DNA of 64,000 nucleotides, taken from positions 28,488-92,487 of the forward strand of contig JAFLBB010000009.1 in the NCBI GenBank assembly GCA_017304135.1, written 5' to 3'. Every line of letters starts with the position of its first letter. Positions within the stretch are counted from its first letter, which is position 1. The position numbers were made by a program, and so were the translations under genes. This document shows, one piece after another, positions 1-7,508 of this stretch. Source of the DNA: Acidobacteriota bacterium (GTDB lineage: Bacteria > Acidobacteriota > Terriglobia > Bryobacterales > Bryobacteraceae). The notes under the pieces are model-generated. The model was given only the letters and a program-made list of their open reading frames with translations. It searched no databases and was not told the DNA's origin.

Positions 1-1
1 G

Positions 2-550
2 GCGACGATGTTCTTCCTGAGCCCGTCGCAGATCAACGTACAGGCGCCGGATACGATCGGGTTGGGCACGGTGCAAGTGGAGGTGGTGACCCCGGCGGGC
101 CGGGTGAGCACGACGGCAACCTCAACCGCCGTTTCGCCTGCCATGCTGACCACGCCGGCCTTCAATATTGGCGGCAAGCAATATATCGCCGCGTTGCATC
201 AGGGCACGCCGGTGACGTTTGTCGGTCCGGCCAATCTGATTCAGGGCGCGAATTTCCGTCCGGCCAAGCCGGGCGACGTGGTGACGGTATACGCGGTAGG
301 CTGCGGTGTAACCGAACCGGCCAGCCCGTCGGGCGTGGTGGTTTCGGCGCTGCGCACGCCGAAAGCGGCGCCGCGGGTGACCATCGGGCAGGCGCAGGCG
401 AACGTGGCCGTGGCCATGTCGCCGGGTTCCATCGGGCTGTGCCAGCTCAACGTGACGATTCCGAATACGGCAAATGGCGATAACCCGATCGAGTTCACGC
501 TCGACGGGACGCCGACAGGGCAAGGACTGCAAATCACAGTCCAGCAGTAA
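2..550 (+). CDS. TIGR03437-type secreted protein, C-terminal part (5' end outside window)
   Basis: The frame is open from the first bases of the window, so this is the 3' part of a longer gene; the first ATG at 8 is probably internal. About 182 residues are visible. They begin with the S-P-S-Q-I-N-V-Q-A-P signature of the Solibacter C-terminal domain (TIGR03437), followed by the G-D-V-V-T-V-Y-A-V-G-C-G-V-T-E-P segment and the closing S-I-G-L-C-Q-L-N-V-T-I-P strand. The domain is known as an Ig-like C-terminal module of exported acidobacterial proteins; no catalytic role is established. It is followed by a hairpin and then by another gene of the same family. The N-terminal domain, which would tell the role, lies upstream of the window. 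Confidence 0.8.
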   Translation, partial: ATMFFLSPSQINVQAPDTIGLGTVQVEVVTPAGRVSTTATSTAVSPAMLTTPAFNIGGKQYIAALHQGTPVTFVGPANLIQGANFRPAKPGDVVTVYAVGCGVTEPASPSGVVVSALRTPKAAPRVTIGQAQANVAVAMSPGSIGLCQLNVTIPNTANGDNPIEFTLDGTPTGQGLQITVQQ

Positions 551-563
551 CCACGCAACACAT

Positions 564-588
564 AGCCCGGCTCTCGGAGGGCCGGGTT
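564..588 (+). terminator. intergenic hairpin after the first TIGR03437 gene
   Basis: An 8-bp stem (AGCCCGGC at 564-571 with GCCGGGTT at 581-588, one G-T pair) encloses a 9-nt loop just downstream of the stop at 550. There is no T-run, so termination strength is uncertain. Confidence 0.4.
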
Positions 589-621
589 CACTCAAACTCG
601 TAAAGGGGAGGGGCCTCCACT

Positions 622-2007
622 ATGAATTACCGTTTCCAACGGACACTATTTGTCTGTTTACTCGCCGCACTGCCGGCCAGCCTGATGGCGCTCAGCAATG
701 GGCCCGTGCCGGCGCGCACGGGCGCGGCTGTCGATGGCGGGTTGAGCTGCACGGCATGCCATCGCATCAATGCCATGGCGCCTGAAGGGGGCGCGACGGC
801 GAATATGGATGCGCGCGGCAGTTTCCGGGTCGAAGCCGGGCCGTACACGCCGGGCGTGAAACAGACCATTCGCATCGTTTTGTCGCATCCGGAAGCCCGG
901 CGCTGGGGCTTCCAGATCACGGCGCGGCTGGTGTCGGATGAAACCAAGCCGGGGGGCAAGTTCACGCCCGCGGAGGGCTACCGTGTGGTGTGCGGCGGGG
1001 GTGCACCGGAGGGCAACTGCGGCGCCAATCCGGAATTTGTCGACCATGTGCGCGAGACAACATTCGCGGGCCAGGGCAATGGAGCGTCGTGGACGCTGGA
1101 ATGGACGCCGCCGGCCACCGGTTCGGGCGAGGTTGTGTTCTACGCCGCCGGCAACGCGGCCAACAACAACAACAACAACCAGGGCGACTTCATCTATACG
1201 ACGAACACGAAGATCGCCGAAGCCGCGCCGTGCAACCTGACGACGACGCCCGCGGTGACGACGGTGTTGAACGGGGCCAGCTTCCGTAACTCGGGCTTCG
1301 CGCTGAACACGATGCTCTCCATCGGCGGCACGGGCTTCCAGGCGCCGGGCACGAGCAAGACGGCGTCGGCCACCGACATCGTCGGCAACAAGTTCCCGAC
1401 AGCGCTTTCCTGCGTGGCCGTGGAGATCGACGGCAAGCAGGCCCCGATCACCTATGTGGATGCCAGCCAGATCAACGTGCAGGCGCCGACAACGGTGGCC
1501 CTGGGCGATGTGGCCGTGCGCGTGATTCTCAATCCGGGCACCTCGAACGAGCGGCGCAGCGCACCGTTCACGATCAAGATGGACGATGTGGCGCCGGCGC
1601 TGTTCCGCTTCCTGCCGACGCCGTGCGTGGCGGCCATCTTCCCGAACACGGGCGTGCTGGCGGCCGATCCGGCGCTGGTGCCGAACTCGGTGAAGCCGAA
1701 GGTCGGTGAGATTGTGAGCATCTTCGCCACGGGGCTGGGTGTGTCCGAACCGGTCTACCAGTCCGGTGAGATCACGCCGGGCAACATGGCGCCGCGAGCA
1801 CGCGACCAGGTGCAGGTGGAGTTCAACGGCGTTGTGATGAATGCCTCCGACATCCTGTACGTGGGGTTAACGCCGGGCTCGATCACGGGGTTGTGGCAGA
1901 TCAACCTGCGCGTTCCGACGACAGCGACACCGGGGCGGGATAACCCGATCACGCTGCGGATGGGCAGCCTGACGTCGCAGCCGGGTGTGTTCCTGCCGAT
2001 TCAGTAG
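622..2007 (+). CDS. exported protein with one CXXCH motif, Reelin-like N-terminal domain and TIGR03437 C-terminus
   Basis: The 461-residue product starts with a signal peptide (basic MNYRFQR, hydrophobic core to about residue 24). C43-T-A-C46-H47 is a c-type heme attachment motif. Residues about 50-195 form a beta-rich region resembling Reelin-like/choice-of-anchor domains, with an N-x6 stretch coded by (AAC)6. Residues about 205-461 are the TIGR03437 module, with D-A-S-Q-I-N-V-Q-A-P and G-E-I-V-S-I-F-A-T-G-L-G-V. A purine-rich ribosome site (AAAGGGGAGGGG, 602-613) precedes the ATG. Function is unknown; heme binding is inferred from the single motif only. Its neighbours on both sides carry the same C-terminal module. 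Confidence 0.8.
   Translation: MNYRFQRTLFVCLLAALPASLMALSNGPVPARTGAAVDGGLSCTACHRINAMAPEGGATANMDARGSFRVEAGPYTPGVKQTIRIVLSHPEARRWGFQITARLVSDETKPGGKFTPAEGYRVVCGGGAPEGNCGANPEFVDHVRETTFAGQGNGASWTLEWTPPATGSGEVVFYAAGNAANNNNNNQGDFIYTTNTKIAEAAPCNLTTTPAVTTVLNGASFRNSGFALNTMLSIGGTGFQAPGTSKTASATDIVGNKFPTALSCVAVEIDGKQAPITYVDASQINVQAPTTVALGDVAVRVILNPGTSNERRSAPFTIKMDDVAPALFRFLPTPCVAAIFPNTGVLAADPALVPNSVKPKVGEIVSIFATGLGVSEPVYQSGEITPGNMAPRARDQVQVEFNGVVMNASDILYVGLTPGSITGLWQINLRVPTTATPGRDNPITLRMGSLTSQPGVFLPIQ
1162..1179 (+). repeat. (AAC)6 trinucleotide repeat
   Basis: Six consecutive AAC codons give a run of six asparagines inside the Reelin-like domain. Such a tract can change length by slippage without shifting the frame. 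Confidence 0.9.
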
Positions 2008-2029
2008 GGCTGAGGCCTGGCTGAGACAC

Positions 2030-2059
2030 GGGGCGGCGGCCTGGGGAGTCCGCCGCCCC
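2030..2059 (+). terminator. strong GC hairpin downstream of the CXXCH/TIGR03437 gene
   Basis: A perfect 10-bp stem (GGGGCGGCGG at 2030-2039 with CCGCCGCCCC at 2050-2059) and a 10-nt loop lie 23 nt after the stop codon. The downstream sequence is only mildly T-rich (GCGTAGTGCGTTT). It separates this gene from the next TIGR03437 gene. Confidence 0.6.
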
Positions 2060-2135
2060 GCGTAGTGCGTTTGTGAGACATCTGTAAGACGCTGGTTTTA
2101 CAGAGTTTTGTGTGTCAGGTGGGGGCGGGGAGATT

Positions 2136-2141
2136 TAGAAT
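2136..2141 (+). promoter_or_regulatory. possible -10 element (TAGAAT)
   Basis: TAGAAT lies 25 nt upstream of the TTG start at 2167, which would leave a leader of about 20 nt. No convincing -35 hexamer is seen, so this is a weak call. Confidence 0.35.
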
Positions 2142-2166
2142 GGGAGTCGGGTAGAGCGAGATCGAT

Positions 2167-3018
2167 TTGCCTGAACGACGGCTTGCTTTCGCCGTTTGGT
2201 CCGTGGCGTTGTGGTTCGGCAGCGCGGTGGAACTGGCGGCGGTTGCGCCGGCCTACACGGCATCCAGCATTGTGCATGCGGCATCGGGAGTGTCGTCCGT
2301 GCTCGTTCCGAACGGGCTGGCGACGCTCTACGGGACCAATCTGTCCGCAACCACGGCGGTATTGAACACAAGCGACGTGAGCAACGGGGCGCTGCCTGTT
2401 TCGCTGCCGTCGACAGGGGTGCGGGTGACGGTAAACGGCCTGCTGGCGCATCTTTTGTACGTCTCGCCGACGCAGGTGAATTTCCTCGTGCCGAGCCTGG
2501 TGCAGCCGGGCCTGGCGACGGTGGAGTTGACGCGGACGGGACTGACGGGGGGAGCGGTGCGGGTATTGGTGGCGGCGGCGGCGCCGGGGATGTTTGTGGC
2601 CACGGTGGGGGTGGCGGTGGCGACGAGGGCCGATGGGCGGTTGATCACGGAAGCCTCGCCGGCGGCTCCCGGCGAAGTGGTGGTGCTGTATGCGACAGGA
2701 TTGGGCGAGACGGCGCCGCGGGCCGAGTATGGGCGGGTGGCGGCGGGAGCAGCCTGGGTGAGCAACCGGGAGCGGTTTGGGGTGATTCTGGACGGGCGGA
2801 CGTTGGCAGGCGGCGTGCTGTATGCGGGAGTGACGCCGGGCTTCGCGGGGCTCTACCAGGTGAATTTGCAATTGCCGGAATGGACGGGGCCGAACCCGGA
2901 GATCCGGCTGGTGTACGGCGATGCGGTGAGTCCGGTGGGGGTGCGGCTGCCGGTGGCGGCGCAGGGGGAGAGTGCGGCGGCGGGAACCGGAGCGGCGGCG
3001 GGCGCGTCCACACAGTAG
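2167..3018 (+). CDS. short TIGR03437 protein
   Basis: A 283-residue protein from a TTG start. A hydrophobic N-terminus (LAFAVWSVALWFGSAVELAA) is compatible with a signal peptide. Nearly the whole mature part is one TIGR03437 unit: the N-terminal A-S-S-I-V-H-A-A-S-G half (residues about 35-95), the S-P-T-Q-V-N-F-L-V-P signature (about residue 100), then G-E-V-V-V-L-Y-A-T-G-L-G-E-T and G-L-Y-Q-V-N-L-Q-L-P. The C-terminus is low-complexity Ala/Gly. Unlike its relatives here it has no separate N-terminal domain, so it may be a stand-alone surface module. The TTG start is the best available because no ATG precedes the conserved region, but it remains uncertain. Confidence 0.75.
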   Translation: MPERRLAFAVWSVALWFGSAVELAAVAPAYTASSIVHAASGVSSVLVPNGLATLYGTNLSATTAVLNTSDVSNGALPVSLPSTGVRVTVNGLLAHLLYVSPTQVNFLVPSLVQPGLATVELTRTGLTGGAVRVLVAAAAPGMFVATVGVAVATRADGRLITEASPAAPGEVVVLYATGLGETAPRAEYGRVAAGAAWVSNRERFGVILDGRTLAGGVLYAGVTPGFAGLYQVNLQLPEWTGPNPEIRLVYGDAVSPVGVRLPVAAQGESAAAGTGAAAGASTQ

Positions 3019-3037
3019 AATCAAGAGCGAGGTGTCT

Positions 3038-3838
3038 ATGCAGGCCCGCGTCCCGTTACTGCGCGTTCCATTGTTGATGGCAGTGTCATGTCTTTTGCCG
3101 GCGCAAGAACCGGCCAACCCGCCGGCTGAGGAATCGGCCGTGCGGGTGGAACAGGGCACGCGCGTGCCGCTGAGCCTGATCAACAGCATCAGCACGAAGC
3201 ATGCGGCCGAGGGCGACCGGGTGTACCTGGAGAGCGTGTTTCCGATCCTGGTGGGCGGGCGGATCGCGATTCCACCGGGCAGCTACGTGATGGGCACTGT
3301 GACGCAGGTGAAGCGGCCAGGGCGGATGAAGGGGCGCGGCGAGTTGTTTGTGCGCTTCGATTCGCTGACGCTGCCCAACGGGGTGACGCGCGATTTCCGG
3401 GGCCGCATTGAGACGCTGGACGGACGCTCAACGGAGCGCTTGGACAAGACGGAGGGCAAGATCGAGAGCGATTCCAACAAGGGCAACGATGCGCGGACGG
3501 TGGGCGAGGCGGCGGCGGCGGGAACGAGCATTGGGGCGATTGCCGGAGCGGCGGCGGGGCGTACAGGCATGGGCGTTGGCATTGGAGCGGCGGCGGGGGC
3601 CACGGCGGGCTTGATTGGCGTGTTGCTGACGCGGGGTCCGGACGCGGTGCTGGCCAAGGGGACGACGCTGGAGATGGTGCTCGACCGGGAACTGCGGTTC
3701 GCGCCGGAGGAGTTGGACTTTAGCGGCTCGACGATGAAGCGGGCCCCGGCGGACAATTCTGGTCCCTTGCAGCCGCAGCAGCGGCAGGGGCTGCCGTTGC
3801 CGGGATATGGGGGCGTGCGGCGGACGGTGCCGCAATAG
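3038..3838 (+). CDS. exported glycine-zipper protein, TrbI/VirB10-like core
   Basis: The ATG at 3038 was chosen because GAGCGAGG lies just upstream and a signal peptide (MQARVPLLRVPLLMAVSC...) starts there; a longer frame from 2972 has no signal. The 266-residue product has a conserved exported region (residues about 36-130: V-R-V-E-Q-G-T-R-V-P-L-S-L...G-S-Y-V-M-G-T-V). This resembles the beta-barrel part of TrbI/VirB10-like proteins, which are also found outside conjugation systems. Residues about 161-197 are a glycine zipper (repeated G-x3-G/A-x3-G), probably membrane-inserting. No conjugation genes are nearby, so a secretion role should not be assumed. TAGAAT overlapping the previous stop (3016-3021) could be its own -10. 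Confidence 0.65.
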   Translation: MQARVPLLRVPLLMAVSCLLPAQEPANPPAEESAVRVEQGTRVPLSLINSISTKHAAEGDRVYLESVFPILVGGRIAIPPGSYVMGTVTQVKRPGRMKGRGELFVRFDSLTLPNGVTRDFRGRIETLDGRSTERLDKTEGKIESDSNKGNDARTVGEAAAAGTSIGAIAGAAAGRTGMGVGIGAAAGATAGLIGVLLTRGPDAVLAKGTTLEMVLDRELRFAPEELDFSGSTMKRAPADNSGPLQPQQRQGLPLPGYGGVRRTVPQ

Positions 3839-4090
3839 CAGCGGGCCGGCGTCGAAAAATGCGGCTACGGCCCTAATCCGGCCTCCGCCAGCCGTCGATA
3901 GTCTGGTCGTAAGGGGAATCGCTGAGCCACTTGGAATCGGGAAGCAGTACGGCCGGTTTCCGCGGGGAATCAGTTTTCCAGGACAGGCGGCAGGGCTGGC
4001 GCGGGCCGGTCGAACCGTTGCGGGAGGCGGCTCTTTTTAAGGCTGATGCCCTAATCTTCCCTTACAGTTAGGCCGATTAGAAGTGAGACT

Positions 4091-6073
4091 GTGATGGAAC
4101 TAGGAACGCTGCAAATTCAGATCTTCGTGAGCCTGGTGGTGGTGCTGGGAACGGCTTTTGTAGCGTTTCTGTGCGACTTCCTCAAGGGCAACAACGAACA
4201 ACTGCGCGAACGCAACATCGAGATGCAGGTGCGGCAGGAAGAGCAGCGGCGGTTTGGGGTGTGGGAGCCGGCGAAGCTGCTGAAGGGCATTGAAGCGCTG
4301 CTCAAGAATACGCCCGCGGTGCAGTACGGCGCGCCGCCGGAGGTGGCCCCCGTGGAAGCACCGCTGGAACCGGTACAGACGCCGAGCTGGGAACAGCCGG
4401 CCGAGCCGGCGGCAGTGAAATCGGGCACCTGGGCGAGCAAAGAGGAATTGGAGAAGCTGGCCGAACGGGCGGCGCGCATCCGCGAACGTCACGAAGCGCG
4501 CAAGGCGGCCGAGGAGACCAGCGAGACGGAAAAGGTTGCGCCGGTCATGCTGCCGGTGGCGCTGGCCAGCATCAGCGGGATTTCAGAGGCGGAGCCGATT
4601 CCGGAGGCTGCGCCGGAGCGGGTCGAAGAGGCGCAGGCGGCGGCCGAGACACCACCGCTTGCGGCAGAGACAGAGAGTGTAGAACAGGAATCGCAGGCAG
4701 CCTCCGCGCAATCGGAGGCTGGCGGCATTCTGGAGGGAGTAACGGCTGAGGCAGAGCCGGCCGAGGGCGTGGCGGCCGAGGGTCAGGCACAAGCCGAAGC
4801 GGCGGTGGAGTGTGTGGAGGCGGTTCCCGAAGCAGTGACCGAGGCCGAGCCCGATGCGGTGGAGGCCGAACCCGTTGCGCCCGAGGCCGAGCCCGTTGCG
4901 GTGGAGGCCGAACCAGTTGCACTGGAGGCCGAGCCCGTTGCGGTGGAGGCCGAGCCCGTTGCTTTGGAGGCCGAACCGGCGGCGCTGGAGGCGGAGGCTG
5001 CCGAGATGGTGACGGAAACGCCAGCCGGGGAGGCTGAGGCGGACGGTCCCGAAGAGTGGGCGGGCGAGCCCGTGGCCGGGTTGCAGTTGGCCCTGCCGCA
5101 CGAGATCCCGCAGGTGGCTGAGCCGCAGTTGGCCGAACTGGCGCGCGTTGACGAGGAAGCGATTCTGGCGGCTCAGGAAGCAGTGCGGCTGCCCGGAGGC
5201 GAGCTGCCGCTCGCGCCGATCGCGGCCGTGGAGGATGCGGCCGGGGCGTTGGTGGCAGAGGCGGTGGACGAGCCGGCGGAGGAGCTTGTGGAAGCGCCAC
5301 TGGCGGCTGAGACGGCCGAAGGGGAAGGCGGCGGGGAGCCGGAGTTCCTGCGCGTGCGCGTTCTGCCCATCGACCAGCCTGTGAAAGAAGAAACGGAAGA
5401 GGTTGCCGGGGCGGAATTGGAAGTGGACGGCAGAAGGCTGATCGCCGCGCCGGAATCGGAAGCGCCGGAATCGGAACCGATGCAAGCGGCGGCAGAGACA
5501 GAGGCCCCCGAGCTCACCACGGAGCCGGCGGCGGCGGCGGAAACCATCGAAGCCGGCGCCGAGATCACCTCGCTGCATGAGTCGCTGGCCAAGGAAGAGC
5601 CGGGGTTGCCGGCCGGTTTGCACGATGTGACGCTGCTGCGCGAACGGATGAAGGCCAATCTGAACTTCGAGGGCGTGGCGGTGTCGATTGGGATCAACGA
5701 CTACGACGCGTTGCGGCAGAAGCTGGACACGTCGGCGGGAGCCGAATCGATGGCCTCGGTGGAGCGGCTCATCCAGAGCATGCTGAAAGGCTCCGACTTT
5801 GCCTGCCGGTTCCAGGAAGACGAGTTCATCCTGTTGTTCCCCGGCGAGGCGGATTCTTCAGCGCAGCGGCGTCTGTTCCAGATCTCCGAGAAGCTGTGGG
5901 ACTTCCAACTGCGCTCGCTCGGGCATCAATCGATCATGTTCAGTTGGGGCGGGCTGGAAGTGAAGCGCGATACGCTCTCCGACGCGGTGGCCTCGGCGCG
6001 CGAGCGGATGTTCCAGACCAAACGCAACCGCACCGGCGCGATCGAGATGCGCAAGCGCGTGGTGAACGGCTAA
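4091..6073 (+). CDS. membrane-anchored protein with long repeat linker and degenerate GGDEF domain
   Basis: The 660-residue protein starts at GTG 4091 or ATG 4094. Residues about 8-28 form one transmembrane helix, followed by a charged coiled-coil-like stretch (about 30-75). Residues about 90-500 are a very acidic Ala/Glu/Pro linker with seven 7-residue tandem units (residues 251-299). Residues about 505-655 look like a GGDEF fold: V-A-V-S-I-G-I-N-D-Y near the start and C-R-F-Q575-E-D-E-F579-I-L-L-F at the active site. The two signature glycines are replaced by Q-E, so cyclase activity is doubtful and a sensory or scaffold role is more likely. No EAL or HD-GYP partner is adjacent. Only the domain call is supported; the signal it handles is unknown. 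Confidence 0.75.
   Translation: MMELGTLQIQIFVSLVVVLGTAFVAFLCDFLKGNNEQLRERNIEMQVRQEEQRRFGVWEPAKLLKGIEALLKNTPAVQYGAPPEVAPVEAPLEPVQTPSWEQPAEPAAVKSGTWASKEELEKLAERAARIRERHEARKAAEETSETEKVAPVMLPVALASISGISEAEPIPEAAPERVEEAQAAAETPPLAAETESVEQESQAASAQSEAGGILEGVTAEAEPAEGVAAEGQAQAEAAVECVEAVPEAVTEAEPDAVEAEPVAPEAEPVAVEAEPVALEAEPVAVEAEPVALEAEPAALEAEAAEMVTETPAGEAEADGPEEWAGEPVAGLQLALPHEIPQVAEPQLAELARVDEEAILAAQEAVRLPGGELPLAPIAAVEDAAGALVAEAVDEPAEELVEAPLAAETAEGEGGGEPEFLRVRVLPIDQPVKEETEEVAGAELEVDGRRLIAAPESEAPESEPMQAAAETEAPELTTEPAAAAETIEAGAEITSLHESLAKEEPGLPAGLHDVTLLRERMKANLNFEGVAVSIGINDYDALRQKLDTSAGAESMASVERLIQSMLKGSDFACRFQEDEFILLFPGEADSSAQRRLFQISEKLWDFQLRSLGHQSIMFSWGGLEVKRDTLSDAVASARERMFQTKRNRTGAIEMRKRVVNG
4841..4999 (+). 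repeat. seven tandem 21-bp repeats coding E-A-E-P-V-A-x
   Basis: Seven in-frame 21-bp units (GAGGCCGAGCCCGTTGCGGTG type) run from 4841 to 4987, plus a partial unit to 4999. Units differ mostly at the codon for the seventh residue (V, P or L). The array lies in the linker of the degenerate GGDEF protein and may vary in length. Confidence 0.9.
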
Positions 6074-6079
6074 CCCCGC

Positions 6080-6898
6080 TCACTGCGGCCCGCGGCCGCG
6101 GCGCTGGGGATTGCGTGATTCGAAAGCCACGCGGAGCGCCACGGGCAGCTTCGTCATCACGGCTACAAACGCGCGGTAAAACCAGCCGGGGATGACGAGC
6201 CATTTGCCGCGGTCCAGCGCGGCGAGCGACTCCGCAACCACCTCCTCGGACTTCATCCACAACCAGCCGGCGATTGACTTGCGGTCGACGCCCAACACAT
6301 CGTGAAACTCCGAATAGGTGAAGCCCGGGCACAGGGCCTGGACCTGCACGGGCGAGCCCATGTCGCGCAGCTCAAGATGCAGCCCTTCGGTGAATACCGT
6401 CATCCAGCTCTTAGTGGCGCAGTAGCTGGTGTTGTAGGAACTGCGGCCGAAGGCGGCGACGGAGGCGACGTTGATCACGGCGCCCTGGCGGCGCGGGATC
6501 ATGACGTTCAGCGCGGCGTGGGTGAGGCGCATGGTGGCCATTACATGGAGGCGGTGCATCTCCTCCTGCTTGTCGAGCGCGCACTGGTGGAAGTAGCCGC
6601 GTGTGCCGAAGCCGGCGTTGTTGATGAGCAGGGTCAACGTGGGCGTGGCGTTGATGAGAGACGCGGCGCGGGCCTGCCCTTCTTCGGTGGCGAGGTCGGC
6701 GGCGAGGGTGTCGACGGCAATGCCGTGTTTCCGGCGCAGCTCAGCGGCCAGCGCTTCCAGGCGTTCGGCGCGGCGGGCGATCAGGACGAGCGAATCGCCG
6801 CGGGCAGCGAGCGCACGGGCGAACGTCTCGCCGATGCCGCTCGATGCTCCCGTGATGAAGGCCGTGCCCACTCTTGCAGTGTAGCCCGCGGGCCTCAT
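6080..6898 (-). CDS. short-chain dehydrogenase/reductase (SDR)
   Basis: A 272-residue classical SDR. T-G-A-S-S-G-I-G (16-23) is the cofactor-binding glycine motif, N-N-A-G is at 93-96, and the catalytic set is S146, Y159 and K163 (Y-C-A-T-K). An N-terminal basic residue pair after strand beta2 (A-R-R-A-E-R) suggests NADPH. The C-terminal region (W-L-W-M-K-S-E-E-V) is typical of the DltE/YqjQ-like group acting on unknown small or lipid substrates. The ATG overlaps the TGA of the upstream gene (ATGA), so the two are translationally coupled. The substrate cannot be read from the sequence. Confidence 0.85.
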   Translation of the reverse strand: MRPAGYTARVGTAFITGASSGIGETFARALAARGDSLVLIARRAERLEALAAELRRKHGIAVDTLAADLATEEGQARAASLINATPTLTLLINNAGFGTRGYFHQCALDKQEEMHRLHVMATMRLTHAALNVMIPRRQGAVINVASVAAFGRSSYNTSYCATKSWMTVFTEGLHLELRDMGSPVQVQALCPGFTYSEFHDVLGVDRKSIAGWLWMKSEEVVAESLAALDRGKWLVIPGWFYRAFVAVMTKLPVALRVAFESRNPQRRGRGPQ

Positions 6899-7410
6899 GC
6901 GGTCGCGGGGATGAGGGCGAGATGCGCCAGATGGTGGCGGCCGTGCCAGGAGTAGAGGGCGAGGGCGATGTCGAGCGGCAGTTCGCCGAGGTCGGGGTGG
7001 ACGAAGGTGCGGGCGAACTCGGCGTCGCCCAGGGAGCGCAGCATCACGGTCCAGCGCTGGTGGACGCCGTCGAGTATGGCCAGCGAGGGGTCGACGGGGA
7101 GGGTTTGCGAGTCGGCAAGCAGCGCCCAGGCGGCCTCTTCGTAGGTCTTGATGACGGGCTTGGTTTCGGTGAGGCCGAGGCGGAAACGGATGAAGCAGTT
7201 CATATGGCTGTCGGCCAAGTGGTGGACGACGAGGCGTCCGGTCCAGCCGCCGGGGCGGTAGGGGATCTCCAGGCCTTGCGCGCCGATGCGGGCCAGTTCA
7301 GCGCCGAGCAGCCTGGGGAGCGCTTCGATGTCGGCGATCCAGCGTTGGCGGTCGTGCGGGGTGATGGCGGCAGGCTTTTCGAAGCGGCCGATGGGGAATT
7401 GGCGGTCCAT
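6895..7410 (-). CDS. DinB/YfiT-like putative metal-dependent thiol transferase
   Basis: The 171-residue product matches the DinB-fold YfiT/BstA group: R-P-G-G-W-T-G-R near residue 53, V-V-H-H-L-A-D-S-H with metal ligand H63 or H64, and C-terminal S-W-H156-G-R-H-H-L-A-H with the other histidines. Members transfer bacillithiol or act as metal-dependent hydrolases. Whether this organism makes bacillithiol cannot be seen here, so the substrate is open. It is the first gene of a two-gene minus-strand unit with the SDR. The divergent intergenic region contains a 10-bp palindrome, GACAATTGTC (7432-7441), 22 nt upstream of its ATG. Confidence 0.75.
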   Translation of the reverse strand: MDRQFPIGRFEKPAAITPHDRQRWIADIEALPRLLGAELARIGAQGLEIPYRPGGWTGRLVVHHLADSHMNCFIRFRLGLTETKPVIKTYEEAAWALLADSQTLPVDPSLAILDGVHQRWTVMLRSLGDAEFARTFVHPDLGELPLDIALALYSWHGRHHLAHLALIPATA

Positions 7411-7497
7411 GGGGTGGTTGCGTCCTCCAGAGACAATTGTCGCTTTGCCGTCAGATTTTTTGAACTGGCTGGGGGAAAGGAGCGTAGATCACACCGT

Positions 7498-7504
7498 AAG
7501 GAGG
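7498..7504 (+). promoter_or_regulatory. consensus ribosome binding site (AAGGAGG)
   Basis: A perfect AAGGAGG sits 4 nt before the ATG at 7509 and fixes that start. It is one of the few full-consensus sites in the window. Confidence 0.8.
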
Positions 7505-7508
7505 TACT

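Noticed and set aside
3839..4090. Leader of the GGDEF-like gene as a c-di-GMP riboswitch
   Set aside because: No match to the conserved core of the GEMM classes could be found by eye. The 252 nt show only short inverted repeats and a T-run.
4841..4999. Regular 21-bp repeats as a possible CRISPR array
   Set aside because: The units are contiguous, in frame and code E-A-E-P-V-A-x; there are no spacers and no cas genes.
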